64,000 bases of DNA, from the NCBI GenBank assembly GCA_012932295.1, contig JAAONU010000016.1:26659290-26723289 (forward strand). The letters run 5' to 3'. The stretch is from Cyclina sinensis. Lineage: Eukaryota; Mollusca; Bivalvia; Venerida; Veneridae. The position numbers were made by a program, and so were the translations under genes. How positions within the stretch are numbered: position 1 is the stretch's first letter; each line of letters opens with the position of its first letter. Positions 34,440-46,345 of the stretch are shown here, piece after piece. The notes under the pieces are model-generated. The model saw only the letters and a list, made by a program, of their open reading frames with translations, was not told the origin of the DNA and made no database searches.

Positions 34440-35305
34440 GAGTGAAGAATTAAAATAATTTTGGATACAGGGACATTCTAGTTTGTAATGTTATTGGCTA
34501 TGGTTTTCCTATTGGTTTCTCGTGTAATGATACGTGATATCCCCTACTAAACCTTTGTGGCAGTAAAATATATAAAGGAGCCGAAGATTCCCCATCTCAG
34601 ATAAATGATTGTTTGGGGAAAGAAATAAATGAAGAGGCTAAAATTGGTCAATATTAACCCTAATCATCTAGTAATCTCTTGATCTCACCTTTGAATACTG
34701 TTCCTAAGGAAGATGTCAATGGCAGTAGCATTATTCTTGACCTGATTGGTTTTTACACAGTTTGAAATCAATAGTTCTATAGATAAGGATGTTTATTTAG
34801 GTGAGAAAGTTTCTCTCTTTTTCCCTAAGATTGATAGTTTTGTCCGTTTTATTCTCTCCAATGGACAAAATTGTTTTATGTTAAAAAATGATCTAGGGCA
34901 TACAGGCAAATAAATATTTGCCCTTCAGATTATAATTTCCTTATGTCCTTTGTCTGGTATAAATATATTTTTTGCGATACTGTCTTGTCAATGGGTTAAG
35001 AAAGTGTAGCTCAGATTTGCCAAAGGGTTACCAATGCCATTGTCTTTATGTTATTTTAGGATCAGAATCCTTACATTTATAGGGTGCTCAATTCAGACAT
35101 TGTCGTATTGTGGGTTTGTGTGACAATTTGTGACTCTACATTGCTCTGTACACATGTAAAGCCAAATATACTTTCCTACAATCATGTCTTAGAGAAACTT
35201 GCTTTATTGCAGCTGTCAACGAGTTGAAAGTCATGCTCAACATATTTCGTCTGAAGTTAATCGAATTGCTGATTGTCTTTCAAGATGGTATGTTAACGAC
35301 AGATA
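34440..35305 (+). pseudogene. Decayed DIRS-like RT/RNase H
   Basis: No open frame survives, but fragments in changing frames line up in the order of a DIRS-group Pol. GYGFPIGF is followed by ISPLNTVPKEDVNGS and IILDL (RT N-terminal region), and then by a segment like VRFILSNGQNC. Next come SRAYRQINICPSDY, ICQRVTNAI and, at the end, CLRETCFIAAVNE, HAQHISSEVNRIADCLSRW (RNase H C-terminus). I count many stops and several frameshifts. No tyrosine recombinase or terminal repeats were found. The call rests on these phrases; another RT class with this RNase H is less likely. Confidence 0.65.
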
Positions 35306-35306
35306 T

Positions 35307-35401
35307 ATAGAGAATAATAGGTGATTCGGCTCACTCGATAAATTCCTCCGCCTCACCAGATAAACTTTCTTCATCCACGCCACCAACCTATTATTCTATT
35401 T
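35307..35401. mobile_element. Small foldback MITE, copy 2
   Basis: Ends AGAATAATAGGT and ACCTATTATTCT match the element at 9979-10120, as do the internal CGGCTCACTCGATAAATTCC and ATAAACTTTCT. It is about 95 bp and follows the DIRS-like relic directly. Confidence 0.7.
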
Positions 35402-35799
35402 TTATTCGGTTCAGCATGTGCAGCTTGCTGGACTCTCATTTTCAGTTTATATATGACTGGTATTTTTTTCTTCCTTTACAGACTCACAAATTACACTTTT
35501 TAAAGACGAAGTATTATATATGAAGGGGAAATATAGATAAAAGTTTCATTTCATAAGATTATATGCATGACTTTAAAACGTTTGTTTAACTCAAGTGGGT
35601 TTATAGATGTAAACAAGGTCTAGAATTTCAAACAAGTAGGCGTAAAGTACACACATATATATATGTATATAGTATTAACAAATCAACAACAATACGACAA
35701 ATAGAAATTTTTCATGAATTTATTCTTCTACTAAGTTATGGTAATTTTTTCTAAAAAGTACCTAAACAATAATATAAAACACAACATTACTGTTTAGTA

Positions 35800-35945
35800 A
35801 TTATATGTAAAGGTAAACATTTTCTCGATCTTTATCCTGTAACCCGTAAAAATCCACCTTCCCCGAGCTGGGTTTGAACTCAGGTACCTTCGATTACTAA
35901 GCGGACACTCTACCACGCCGCCATAAAAGCCAGCTTACAGCCTAG
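35800..35945 (-). mobile_element. tRNA-derived SINE, family S3
   Basis: Minus strand: GGCGGCGTGGTAGAGTGTCC (A box), an anticodon arm TCCGC...GAAGG-like, and ACCTGAGTTCAAACCCAGC (B box). This is followed by a body GGAAGGTGGATTTTTACGGG. The T arm is well kept but the whole does not close as a tRNA, and no second copy is seen here to define the ends. Confidence 0.5.
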
Positions 35946-36237
35946 GCAAGGGAGTACAAGTGCCGTATTATACCTCTACTACAATCCCATCCACATTCGA
36001 CTAGCTCAGTCAGGTCTGAGCTCTTAAATATCAACATCATAGTTTATATGTTAAACAAAAAAATTCAATATTAACATTTAATTATCCATAAAAGTAGAGT
36101 TAAGTACAAAATCGGGGCTGACAAAGCCAGACATATCACTTTGTAGTGATAGTCTTTACCGACATTAACTGAAAAACCGTAGGAATATATCAAGATAACA
36201 GAACTAATTTAATATTTACATCGACTAGGATCATTAC

Positions 36238-38776
36238 TTTTTTAGCTCACCTGAGCACAAAGTGCTCAGGGTGAGCTTTTCTGATCAGTCTTTGTCCGTC
36301 GTCCGTCCGTCCGTCGTCAACTTTTCATTCAAATGACATCTCCTCTGAAACCAAAGGGCCAAATTAAATGAAACTTGCCTGGGATGTTCCTTGCATGAAG
36401 CTCTACCAAAATTGTTCAAAGAATTCAATTCCATCAAGAACTCTGGTTGCTATGGCAACTTAAAGGAAAAACTTTGAAAATCTTCTTGTCTGAAACCACA
36501 AGGCCTAGAGCTTAGATATTTAGCATTTAGCACCCTCTAATGAAACTCTACAAAAATTGTTCAAATTATTTCCCTGGGTTCAAAATTGGCCCCGCCCAAG
36601 GGGTCACTTCATTTAACATAGACTTATATAGGAAATCTTTAAAAATCTTCTTCTCAGAATCTCAAAAATCTTCTTTAAATGATGGCCCTGGGGTCAAAAT
36701 TGGCCCCGCCCAGGGGTCCCTCAATAACGGTAAAAAAGGAAATCTTTAAAAATCTTCTTCTCAGAAACCACAATGCCTACAGCTTTGATATTTGGTATGT
36801 AGCATTGTCTAGTGGATGTCTACCAAGTTTGTTCAAATTATATCCCCTGGGTCAAAATTGGCAACGCCCCAGGGTTCTCTTGGTTTACATATAGTTATAT
36901 AGGAAAAGAAATGAAAAATCATTTTTCTCCAAAACTAATTGGACTAGACCTTAGATATTTGGTGTGGAGTATTGTGTAGAGAACCTTTACCAGTATTGTT
37001 TATATGTTGGCCCTGGGGTCAAAATTGGCCCCACCCCAGGGGCCCTTAATATGTAAAAAAGGAAATCTTTAAAAATCTTCTTCTCAGAAACCACAATGCC
37101 TACAGCTTTGATATTTGGTATATAGCATTGTCTAGTGGATGTCTACCAAGTTTTTTCAAATTATGTCCCCTGGGTCAAAATTGGATACGCCCTAGGGTTT
37201 TCTTGGTTTACATATAGTTATATAGGAAAAACATTAAAATCATTTTTCTCCGAAAGTAATAGGACTAGACCTTAGATATTTGGTGTGGAGTATTGTGTAG
37301 AGAACCTTTACAAGTATTGTTTAAATGTTGGCCCTGGGGTAAAAATTGGCCCCGCTCTGGGGGCCCTTAATATGTAAAAAAGGAAATCTTTAAAAATCTT
37401 CTTCTCAGAAACCACAATGCCTACAGCTTTGATATTTGGTATGTAGCATTGTCTAGTGGATATCTACCAAGTTTGTTCAAATTATATCCCCTGGGTCAAA
37501 ATTGGCAACGCCCCAGGGTTCTCTTGGTTTACATATAGTTATATAGGAAAAACATTAAAAGTCATTTTTCTCTGAAAGTAATAGGACTAGACCTTAGATA
37601 TTTGGTGTGGAGTATTGTGTAGAGAACCTTTACCAGTATTGTTTAAATGTTGACCCTGGGGTCAAAATTGGCCCCGCCCTGGGGGCCCTTAATATGTGAA
37701 AAAGGAAATCTTTAAAAATCTTCTTCTCAGAAACCACAATGCCTACAGCTTTGATATTTGGTATATAGCATTGTCTAGTGGATGTCTACCAAGTTTGTTC
37801 ATATTATGTCCCCTGGTTCAAAATTGGACACGCCCTAGGGTTCTCTTGGTTTACATATAGTTATATAGGAAAAACATTAAAAGTCATTTTTCTCTGAAAG
37901 TAATAGGACTAGACCTTAGATATTTGGTGTGGAGTATTGTGTAGAGAACCTTTACCAGTATTGTTTAAATGTTGACCCTGGGGTTAAAATTGGCCCCGCC
38001 CTGGGGGCCCTTAATATGTGAAAAAGGAAATCTTTAAAAATCTTCTTCTCAGAAACCACAATGCCTACAGCTTTGATATTTGGTATGTAGCATTGTCTAG
38101 TGGATGTCTACCAAGTTTGTTCAAATTATATCCCCTGGGTCAAAATTGGCAACGCCCCAGGGTTCTCTTGGTTTACATATAGTTATATAGGAAAAGAAAT
38201 GAAAAATCATTTTTCTCCAAAACTAATTGGACTAGACCTTAGATATTTGGTGTGGAGTATTGTGTAGAGAACCTTTACCAGTATTGTTTATATGTTGACC
38301 CTGGGGTCAAAATTGGCCCGCCCTGGGGGCCCTTAATATGTAAAAAAGGAAATCTTTAAAAATCTTCTCAGATACCACAAGGCTTAGAATTTTAAAATTT
38401 GGCATGAAGCAAACTTTTTCAAGCTTTTTCAAATTATTAGATTAGGTTAAAGGTCAAGGAGGCTAAAAATAGATTTATCTACTGTACCTCATAAAGCCTT
38501 CATTTATAGACCAATATCTTTTATTTTCAATATATAGGTTTCTTGCATGGACCTCTACTTATGGGTAGAGTTTGAGGTCACTGGGTCAAGGTTACCATAG
38601 CTTATAATAGATATTTCTACTTTCTGTCATAGAGCCTTTATTTATTGACTGATATTTTACATATTTGGTTTGTAGGCACTTGTATATTTTCAATTAAAAA
38701 ATGAAATACTGCTTAACAGCAAATCTACAGCCAAAGTACTCAGGTGAGCGATCCAGGGCCATCATGGCCCTCTTGT
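36238..38776 (+). mobile_element. Tandem-core element, family 1, element C
   Basis: The head is TTTTTAGCTCACCTGAGCAC-AAAGTGCTCAGGGTGAGC, a strong hairpin. It is followed by GTCCGTCGTCCGTCCGTCC. The tail is CTCAGGTGAGCGATCCAG, then hairpin GGGCCATCATGGCCC and TCTTGT. The interior differs from elements B and D. It is built of two related monomers of about 160 bp, one with CCCCTGGGTCAAAATTGGCA and one with GACCCTGGGGTCAAAATTGG. Together they form a dimer that repeats at 37061, 37382, 37704, 38026 and 38348, a period of 321-322 bp. The dimers are nearly identical, which points to recent amplification. No coding sequence. Confidence 0.82.
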
Positions 38777-39720
38777 AATAAAACTTCACAAAAACTGATT
38801 TCACTGTCGTGCATCTTCGTTGTCGGGACTAACATACCCAGAGCTGTGATATAGTCTATCCCGACTCTATAATGTCGTATTTCATTAAGGCCCATCCTTT
38901 TACGCTGGTCGGTATGGCTTTTTCCCGCCGTTTGGGGATCATTAGGGGACTTCAAGGGCACCATTTGTTGAGGTGACGGTGGTTTGATTTCGCTGACGTG
39001 TTAAGTGGTTTGATGCTTAAAGTCGAATACTTTTCCTTTTTATGCATGTTTTGGCTGTAAATTGGCTGATTTGTTTAGAGCCAGTATGTATGCATTTCAG
39101 TAATTTTATTTCAAGATCAAATATATTTTGATTGTCACGTGTGATCTAATAACCATGCAATTAAAAACCTAAATACCATAGTAATGGGTTCGTCAAATTT
39201 CAAGTATTTCATTTATCATTGAAGAGAGGAAGATTAATTCTATAAAAGTCTTTTGTTTTATCTTCAACTTTTTATCGTATTTCTTGCCTAAAGTTTGCAA
39301 GCTATCAATACTTTATTGACTCATTTGGTACAGTGTAAGCATTCCGCTTTTAACCCGCGTGTGTAATTGAACTTTTGGATATTTCAAAATCTTTCGGGCA
39401 ATCGAATCGAATGACTGAATAGTTTAGAAAAATATTTTAAATTAATTAATTTTTTTTGAATGAATTTTATGTATAAAAGTGAAGAAATGAGTAACTGTAC
39501 TTAAAATACAAAGCTTAAAAGTCAACCAAAGTTTCTTTCCCCAAAATTTGGATCAGAAACAATTATAAAATCATCACAGTTGTTGGTACAAAACTACTCA
39601 CTACTATTGAACGAAAAAATGATGATTTCGTCACTCCATATAGAATTATGAAATCACGGTGTATTGAGCTTAAGATGAACACATTGGTTCCAAAGACAAG
39701 TTATTTACCTGCTAACAAGC
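38777..39720. other. Upstream region of the FBXW4-like gene
   Basis: Single-copy-looking sequence that should contain the 5'UTR and promoter of the FBXW4-like gene. The part at 38790-39000 is less AT-rich than its surroundings. No TATA box or initiator could be assigned. A minus-strand open frame here runs into element C and is not convincing. Confidence 0.4.
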
Positions 39721-39995
39721 ATGCAGAAAGAGATGGCATCTCTGGGTTTGACGGTGGACAAAGCCACTCGTCCTCAAAGTCTTCGTACCTGCATCAATTT
39801 TGTGGAACTCCCTGATGATGTACTATTTGCGGTTATCCAAAAATGTGATATAAAAACACTAGGCAGACTATGTAGGGTTTGTCAGAAGCTAAATACCCTC
39901 ATTCAGTTTGATTCAGTCTGGTCTATGAAGAGAGATTTATACACTCTGGTTGGATCATCAGTAGCTGAATCAAATTCCTGCACGAAATCAAAAAG
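39721..39995 (+). CDS. FBXW4: FBXW4-like gene, exon 1 (F-box)
   Basis: First coding exon of an F-box/WD-repeat protein. Such proteins are substrate receptors of SCF (Skp1-Cul1-F-box) ubiquitin ligases: the F-box binds Skp1 and the WD propeller binds the substrate. The ATG at 39721 opens 91 codons plus two bases. The F-box is at residues 27-68, with FVELPDDVLFAVIQKCD and LGRLCRVCQKLNTLI, followed by SVWSMKRDLY. AAAAG/GTAATT gives a phase 2 donor. The later exons match the FBXW4 (dactylin) order, which is the basis for the symbol. FBXW4 in vertebrates is linked to limb development; a role in molluscs is unknown. Start codon choice is by first ATG of the open frame. Confidence 0.85.
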
Positions 39996-40518
39996 GTAAT
40001 TTGCAGGGTTGAAGGTTAAAATCGTACTGTTATCTTGCCATAGGTGTCATGATATGATTTGATATGAAAATTAATTAAAGGGTAGATCTACTGAAAATAA
40101 AAAAATTCAATTAAATAATTTTAACTATCTCGTGAAGATATTACTTAGGAAGTGGCTATGGTTACGGAACCGTAACCCAAGCCTCATAGTCTAGGATACG
40201 GAAGTTCCGTAATCCTAGACAAACCCAATGGAAAAGGCTACGGTTACGGAAGTTTTTTTTTTTTAAGAAGCGTACTTTCAAAAGTTAAATATTAAATAGC
40301 ATGCTAAATTTTATTTTTATTTATTAAACAAACCATTTTACCAAATTTTCATTATCAAACTGTCATTCTGCACGCCTTTTTCGGCCCGCCATTTTGATTG
40401 CTGTTGTTTCAGTAACGAACTAAAGTTAAATATAGTTCTCATCTTCACACTGTCAGTCACTTGAGCGTTCAGTTGTAGTTGGACAAGTTATATAATTTTT
40501 TTTAACAAAATGTTGTAA

Positions 40519-40527
40519 TGTAAAATT
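40519..40527. repeat. 9-bp target-site duplication, left copy
   Basis: TGTAAAATT directly before the GGGATGTAC end of the inner element; the same nine bases occur at 43097-43105. Confidence 0.85.
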
Positions 40528-41258
40528 GGGATGTACTATTCTCCGGTCCGGTCCCTTCCGGTCTCCGGTCTCTCCCGGTCTATTTTGACCGGAATTTACG
40601 AGAGACCGGCGAATAGTATCATATTTACTGGCCCGGTCAGTGCCGGTCTTCTAAAAGTTATCGATCTTTCTAGATGAAAAATGTGTTGATATAAGATTTT
40701 TTTCCCTATATAATGTATTTCGTTTCAAATAAATTGTTTTTATTATGTGTTTTGTTGTTGTTTTTAATTATATATTTTCATTAAAGAGAAAAATGTAAAA
40801 GTATTAATTACGGGAAAAGATATAAATTAATTCATGCGAGCATAAAATGTTAGAAATGAGAAAGCATATCAATTACGGGAGAGTCTTTTAATTGGTTAAT
40901 TTTATAGCGGTTTGTATTTTTTTTTTCATTATTTGATAAATAAGTGCAGCATTAATATTATAACGACTAATATAGATCAAAGAAAAAAATAATCCGACCT
41001 GTAAAAAGAAAGTATACAGCAAATAATGACAATTTCTAAAAAGATAAAAATTTCAAATAAAAGTATTAAACAATTAAATGGTAATTAAATAGTAATTAAA
41101 TAGTATTTTTGTATTATTATCTTCATTGAGATCAAACAGTGAAACAAATTTAATAGATGTAAGCGCATATTAATTGAATTGAATTGAATTGAATCAATTA
41201 CGGAGGTGTCAGTGAATTAGTATATATTCAGCTGTTTGTTACGTGTACATTTAAGTAA

Positions 41259-41510
41259 TTGGTAACTAACTGCTACAAATATTATGGTGACGGTACATCA
41301 AAGAACAAAACCGGCATCCCTAAAATATTTAAAATTAAAACTTTCTGTTCATGTGAAATGCCCGAGTTTGTAGACAATCTAGTTTATTGTGGTAACAGAA
41401 CATGTAAAAAATGGTATCATCATAAATGTGTTGGAATCAAAAAGAATATAAGAAAATCGCTTGATAACTGGTCTTGGGAATGCACTAAATGTAAGAAAAT
41501 TAATAAGTGA
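41259..41510 (+). CDS. PHD-finger-like small ORF in the inner transposon
   Basis: 83 codons. From residue 31 the cysteine/histidine spacing is CSC, then YCGNRTC, KWYHHKC and CTKC. This gives C-x-C, C-x4-C, H-x2-C and C-x2-C with a W before the last pair, as in PHD fingers (zinc-binding, often histone-tail readers). PHD domains are found at the ends of some transposase or transposon-borne proteins. This could be the last exon of a longer protein whose upstream part is spliced or lost. Preceding sequence in the same frame shows no obvious domain. Function of the ORF is unknown. Confidence 0.55.
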   Translation: MVTNCYKYYGDGTSKNKTGIPKIFKIKTFCSCEMPEFVDNLVYCGNRTCKKWYHHKCVGIKKNIRKSLDNWSWECTKCKKINK

Positions 41511-41561
41511 ATAAAAAGATGAATACATCAATACATAAATGATGGCAAAAATAAATAGAAG

Positions 41562-41831
41562 ATGAAAAAGTTTGAAATAACAAAATAAGTATAGCTAACT
41601 ATATAGATAAATATATATAAAATAATTTCAAGGATATTAATTAATTGACTTTGATGCTATTTTTTGTTGTTGTTGTATTGCATTGTATTGTTTTGTATGA
41701 AAAAGTTTGAAATAACAAAATAAGTATAGTTAACTAAATAGATAAATGTATATAAAATAATTCCAAACATATATATTAATTGACTTTGATGCTATTTTTG
41801 TTGTTGTTGTATTGCATTGTATTGTTTTGTA
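41562..41831. repeat. Tandem duplication of about 135 bp
   Basis: Two adjoining copies (41562-41697 and 41698-41831), each running from ATGAAAAAGTTTGAAATAAC to GTATTGCATTGTATTGTTTT. They differ at about a dozen positions. Both lie inside the inner transposon. Confidence 0.9.
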
Positions 41832-43096
41832 AGTAAATATTTCGTTATATGAATAAAACAATATCATTATCACGTTACATTGCGTTTTTTAACATTTTGT
41901 AAATGATAAAATACATTTATAATGTTATATTATATGTATATGTCATTATTTATAATTGCTTTTTGTGCATAATGTTGATGTATATATGTTTCGTGTTGTT
42001 CAAATTATAAATGATTGACGATATTTAATGCCGATTTTGCAAAAAAAAATAAAAAATGCAACAGTCTTTTCTTTTAAGTTATAACATTTTATTTTATACT
42101 TTTAATTATTAGTTTTTTTTTATGCTGATCAATGTTATATCGTGATTATCAATGGCACCGGACATATACAATCATTTATATAATCTTTTTGTGTAACGCA
42201 TGATCAACACCACACTTGTTTATTGTCCCTTATTATGTAATCGCTATTAGCGAAGTCCCTCCTTATTAAATATCTTAAGATATCCGTTCACACTTAATAA
42301 AAATATGGCACTGATTAAATTACCATGTTGATCATGTTGAGCATAATTGTTTTAATATACAGTAATTGTAATATCTGTTTTAATATGTCTTTTTCTTCAT
42401 CTTTTTTGAAAAATGATTTTTTCTTCTTTTTTATGCGCTATTATGTTACAATTTTTTTAATTTTATAAATTTTAAATATTCAATTGTCATGATGACCGAC
42501 GATTATGAAAATTATCTAAAATTAGCTGGAAAAAGTCAGTAAATTATGATTATTCTTTCAATATATTATATTCATTATTCTTAAACCATTTATTTATTTA
42601 TTATTATAATTATTAAAAATATCAATCAATTAAATAATTCATAAAATCTACTTTTTAACTTGAATCTCTTTACTAAACGCGAATAGCAAATTAAATAAAA
42701 TGATACATCAATATCATAAAAAACGTACCTTTTTATTCAATGATTGTATGTATTTATTGTTTTTTATCATATATAAATAAAATGTACATGTTATTATTAT
42801 TTTTAGAATTGAAAGTTTATGTATAGTTATATTAATAATAGATCTTATTAATAAATAAATTGGAGAAATGATCTGTGTTAATTAATTATTGCTACCAAAC
42901 TAAGTGACAAACATTCAATTTTGGAGAAAAAAACTTATTTATTTGTCACGATATCAAATAAAATATCTACTCCTAAACCGGGAGAGACCGGACAATAAAC
43001 GTATGATACTATTCGCCGGTCTCTAGTAAAATCCGGTCAAAATAGACCGGGAGAGACCGGGATTTACCGATAGGAGACCGGAGAATAGTACATCCC

Positions 43097-43105
43097 TGTA
43101 AAATT
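43097..43105. repeat. 9-bp target-site duplication, right copy
   Basis: TGTAAAATT, identical to 40519-40527. Confidence 0.85.
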
Positions 43106-43950
43106 GTGTAAATCTATTTTACTTGTCCATCTACATCCAGGCCACACCTCGAGGAGGTGCTCACACCCGCCAAAATTAGTATATTTACAAGTTTTTTTCC
43201 ATCGAAATTGTTAGCTCTTGGTTTTTGTTACAGACATTTTATTTCATTTTTTACTTTGTTATTTTCCCTTTTTTGTCTTTGTTTTGTGAATTTAACATTA
43301 ATTTTTAATAAACATTTTTAAGAAATGGAATTATTGTTGTTAAAAGATTATTGCATTATAATTTGCACACATCAATATGCGTTCGTTTTTCATGAAATAT
43401 GTTATGTTTTGTTGTTGTTTTTCTTTTAATTGCCATCCATTTTCATTTTATTTGGACCATTCTCTTTCCTTTTTTTCTTTTTTTAAAATCTGACTACAGG
43501 TTGTAAACAGTATTTAAGAACTAAAATGGTCCTTGTTAGGACCATTCAAATTATTGAAAGAAAATCCTTCTTGAATTGTCGTATTCCTTAAAAAACATTC
43601 ATTGATAACTTCCAAGTTACATAGGCGAAGGAAATTTATTTAGTTTCATTGACAAATATAACCCCCACCCCAGTTGTCTTTGAAGTGTCAGTAGATGACG
43701 ACAACGACATTTAACGTTAGTCAGTAGAACAACAACCAAGATATCATAACATTAGTGTTGGCTCGTTTTGGAGAAAATGTAATATTTGAGACAATTAAAG
43801 GTTTATCGCTGAATTTTTGGTATGTAACTCTTCTTTAAAGAAACTTCCGTAACCGTAGCCTCTTCCAGTGGGTTTGTCTAGGATTACGGGACTTCCGTTA
43901 TCCTAGACTCGGAGGCTAGGATTACTTTTCCGTAACCGTAGCCACTGCCT

Positions 43951-46345
43951 ATTTCTTATTTCAAAATGACACGTTCATCTTCAGATGCATTTAAAATGAT
44001 TTTTTTCAAGTCAAAATTTGGCTTTACACCAGATTGATGGGTGGTTCCATTGTTGCGGAAAACACAATGAGATAAAACAAGACTCTCATTTCTTTACATC
44101 GTAATATTATTCCTTGATATTGGCGGAAGTATAATTTCAATCTTGCCAAAGTGCACAATCTGCCTTCCTATCATTTGAATGAGATTTAAGTATATAATGA
44201 TGATGACAGGTACTGCAAATATGAATTTTAAATTGAAAGTTTTCCCTCCTGTCAAGAATGTAAGTAGAGGTATTTTATTAACAAAGATTTCTGGCTTCAT
44301 CCAGAATAACACTGGTAGTCCAAAATATAACGCGACTTATCTATCCATCCATCCTCTCGGGTATGACTGGCAAAAGATAAAAATGTTTAAAAGCATTGAA
44401 AGGGAGACTTCAAAGTATGAAAGTGAGATGTAAAATAAAGTGTGAAAGTGTTAAAAATAAGACGAAATGTATTTATAGGTTAAAAAGTTTGTTAAAAACA
44501 GAGCTTCACATGTTCAGGGGCGACTGGGGAGAAAAGAGTGGTTTAGTCCACCCTTAAACCCATCAAGGTCTGTCTGTAGGACAACAGTAGTGGGTAGGTT
44601 GTTCCAGAAGATTTAAAAGTCTGGTTATTTTTAAACCTTAAAACATTTTTTTTTTTCTTTCAGTACTATAATTTTATATGATTTATGCTTTCAGGTTTCA
44701 AGTTGAATAAAAGCGTAAAAATAAAATTCAAAGTCGTGATGAACTTACATTGTGTTCTGGCAAAAAAATTCGGCATCATAATACGACTGGAAGTGTCTGT
44801 TATCTAATTCACTGTATTCCGTGTTTGGATAAGCCATAATTGTCGTTTCATTTTTTGAAGACCTGTCATACTTGGCTGGTTTCAAGTTTGACCTAATTTG
44901 CATGTCATGAAAAAATGCCGCACGCTTAATTTACAATAACCTGTCAGATAATAATGATATTAATTTATGGTCACCCAAGTACAAAAGGAATCATTACGTG
45001 TAATTAGAGAACAAAAGATTAACCAAACAATTTTGTTCTTCTAATGAAGGATTACATTATCTGAACATTTTCAAACGATCAAAGAATATGAAAGGTCCCT
45101 CAGTGTATCCAGTAGTGCCGTGAAAACTTTGTAGGAGTCATCAAGTTATGGAAACTTCTGTCTTACTACAGTAACATCACAAGTAGGAATGACAACTCTT
45201 TTTCTTCCATGGCTTTTCACCTCGAAGCATTCACTGTACAAACTGGCAGTAGACTGTGCTTGCATCTGCTCACGGTACTCATAATAGTCCTAAACATTGT
45301 TGATAGTATCTACAATACTTACAATTTTTAATTCCTCAAGAGTATGGATTTCTGCCTCCGTTTACTCCGGTTCGAAATTATATAGAAGGGGACAAGGCGA
45401 ATACATAATATATTAAAATGAAATAAAAATGCTATCTGTTTTTAGAATTAAGTGATAGCTGGATAAAACTGACAGGATATACTCATTTTCTTTAATCAGA
45501 ATTTATGAATGAACATACAAAGACCGTTTAATTCACCTGAGCTGATCTTCACTATAAGCTTGATTAGTATATGCAAGTATTACGTTACGCATTATTATTT
45601 CTCTGAATGTAGTAATTCGCATTGTAAATCAGTTTCGATGGCACCAATTCATACAGATCATTTATTTTTGAAAAATACAATATAAGCCATCAATTTATTA
45701 AGTACAATTTAATGCGATAAATAGGCATTCTTCCGATGATTTATTGTATTTTATTAACAAATATTATTAATTTAGTTGAACTTACTACGTCACAGTCTGC
45801 CTAAATGGTCATGTGATAAAATAGTGCATTCCATCGGTCTGCCAATGACTGAAAAATTGCTGCCTTTGATTAAGAGTTTCTAAGTAAATATTCTTTCAAT
45901 ATTCTTAAAATTTTCAAAACTTAACGGTAAATCCACAAACTTGGTTGAATTTGTGACTTTCATTTCCCTTTAAAATTTATTTATGAGAATGTTTGGAAAT
46001 GCCAGCCCAAGCTGTCTAGCTTTTCCAAACTGGCTAGTCTCACCCATAGCAGTATATTAGTTCTAACTAAGTTACCTGTTTCAGACTGTCAAAAGACCAA
46101 AACAAAGGAGGATTAATCTGAGATTATTCTTCAGTCTGTGAGATAAGAATAATGATTCTACAACATGACAATTTACAATAGTAACATGTATTAAGGGGAA
46201 GATAAAACTTTTTTTTTTTTTTTTTTTAAACTTCCCAACTACCCTTGGTTGTCATATTTTTTTTATTCCAAGTGAACATTGAATAACTGTGTTATCATTC
46301 TTTATATTACTGGTAAAATAGTATAATAAGTTTTTGCATTTACAG
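43951..46345. other. Intron 1, remaining part
   Basis: AT-rich intron sequence with a T run at about 46209-46228. I found no exon with correct phase and no repeat I recognise. Opposed open frames at 44094-44433 have no motif. Confidence 0.4.

Larger units (their letters stand above)
40528..43096. mobile_element. Inner TIR transposon, 2569 bp, 9-bp TSD
   Basis: The left end GGGATGTACTATTCTCCGGT and the right end ACCGGAGAATAGTACATCCC are perfect complements over their first 20 bases. The complementarity continues with gaps for about 100 bp (CTCTCCCGGTCTATTTTGAC, GAGACCGGCGAATAGTATCA). Flanks carry the duplication TGTAAAATT. Each TIR is internally self-complementary. Long TIRs with a 9-bp duplication fit Mutator-like (MULE) elements best; no transposase was found, only a PHD-finger ORF. 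The interior is extremely AT-rich. It sits inside the outer TIR element and in intron 1 of the FBXW4-like gene. Confidence 0.88.
40147..43950. mobile_element. Outer TIR element in intron 1
   Basis: A segment of about 120 bp at 40151-40265 (AGTGGCTATGGTTACGGAA ... CTAGGATACGG, GTAATCCTAGACAAACCCA, GGCTACGGTTACGGAAG) returns in reverse complement at 43840-43946. Each terminal repeat is itself palindromic (TCTAGGAT...ATCCTAGA). After subtracting the inner element (40528-43096), the outer element is about 1.2 kb and shows no transposase. No flanking target duplication could be fixed, so two opposed copies of a short palindromic repeat is an alternative reading. Confidence 0.65.

Noticed and set aside
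38740..38964. 74-codon minus-strand open frame upstream of the FBXW4-like gene
   Set aside because: Its end runs into the tail of element C and I recognise no motif; it is probably chance.
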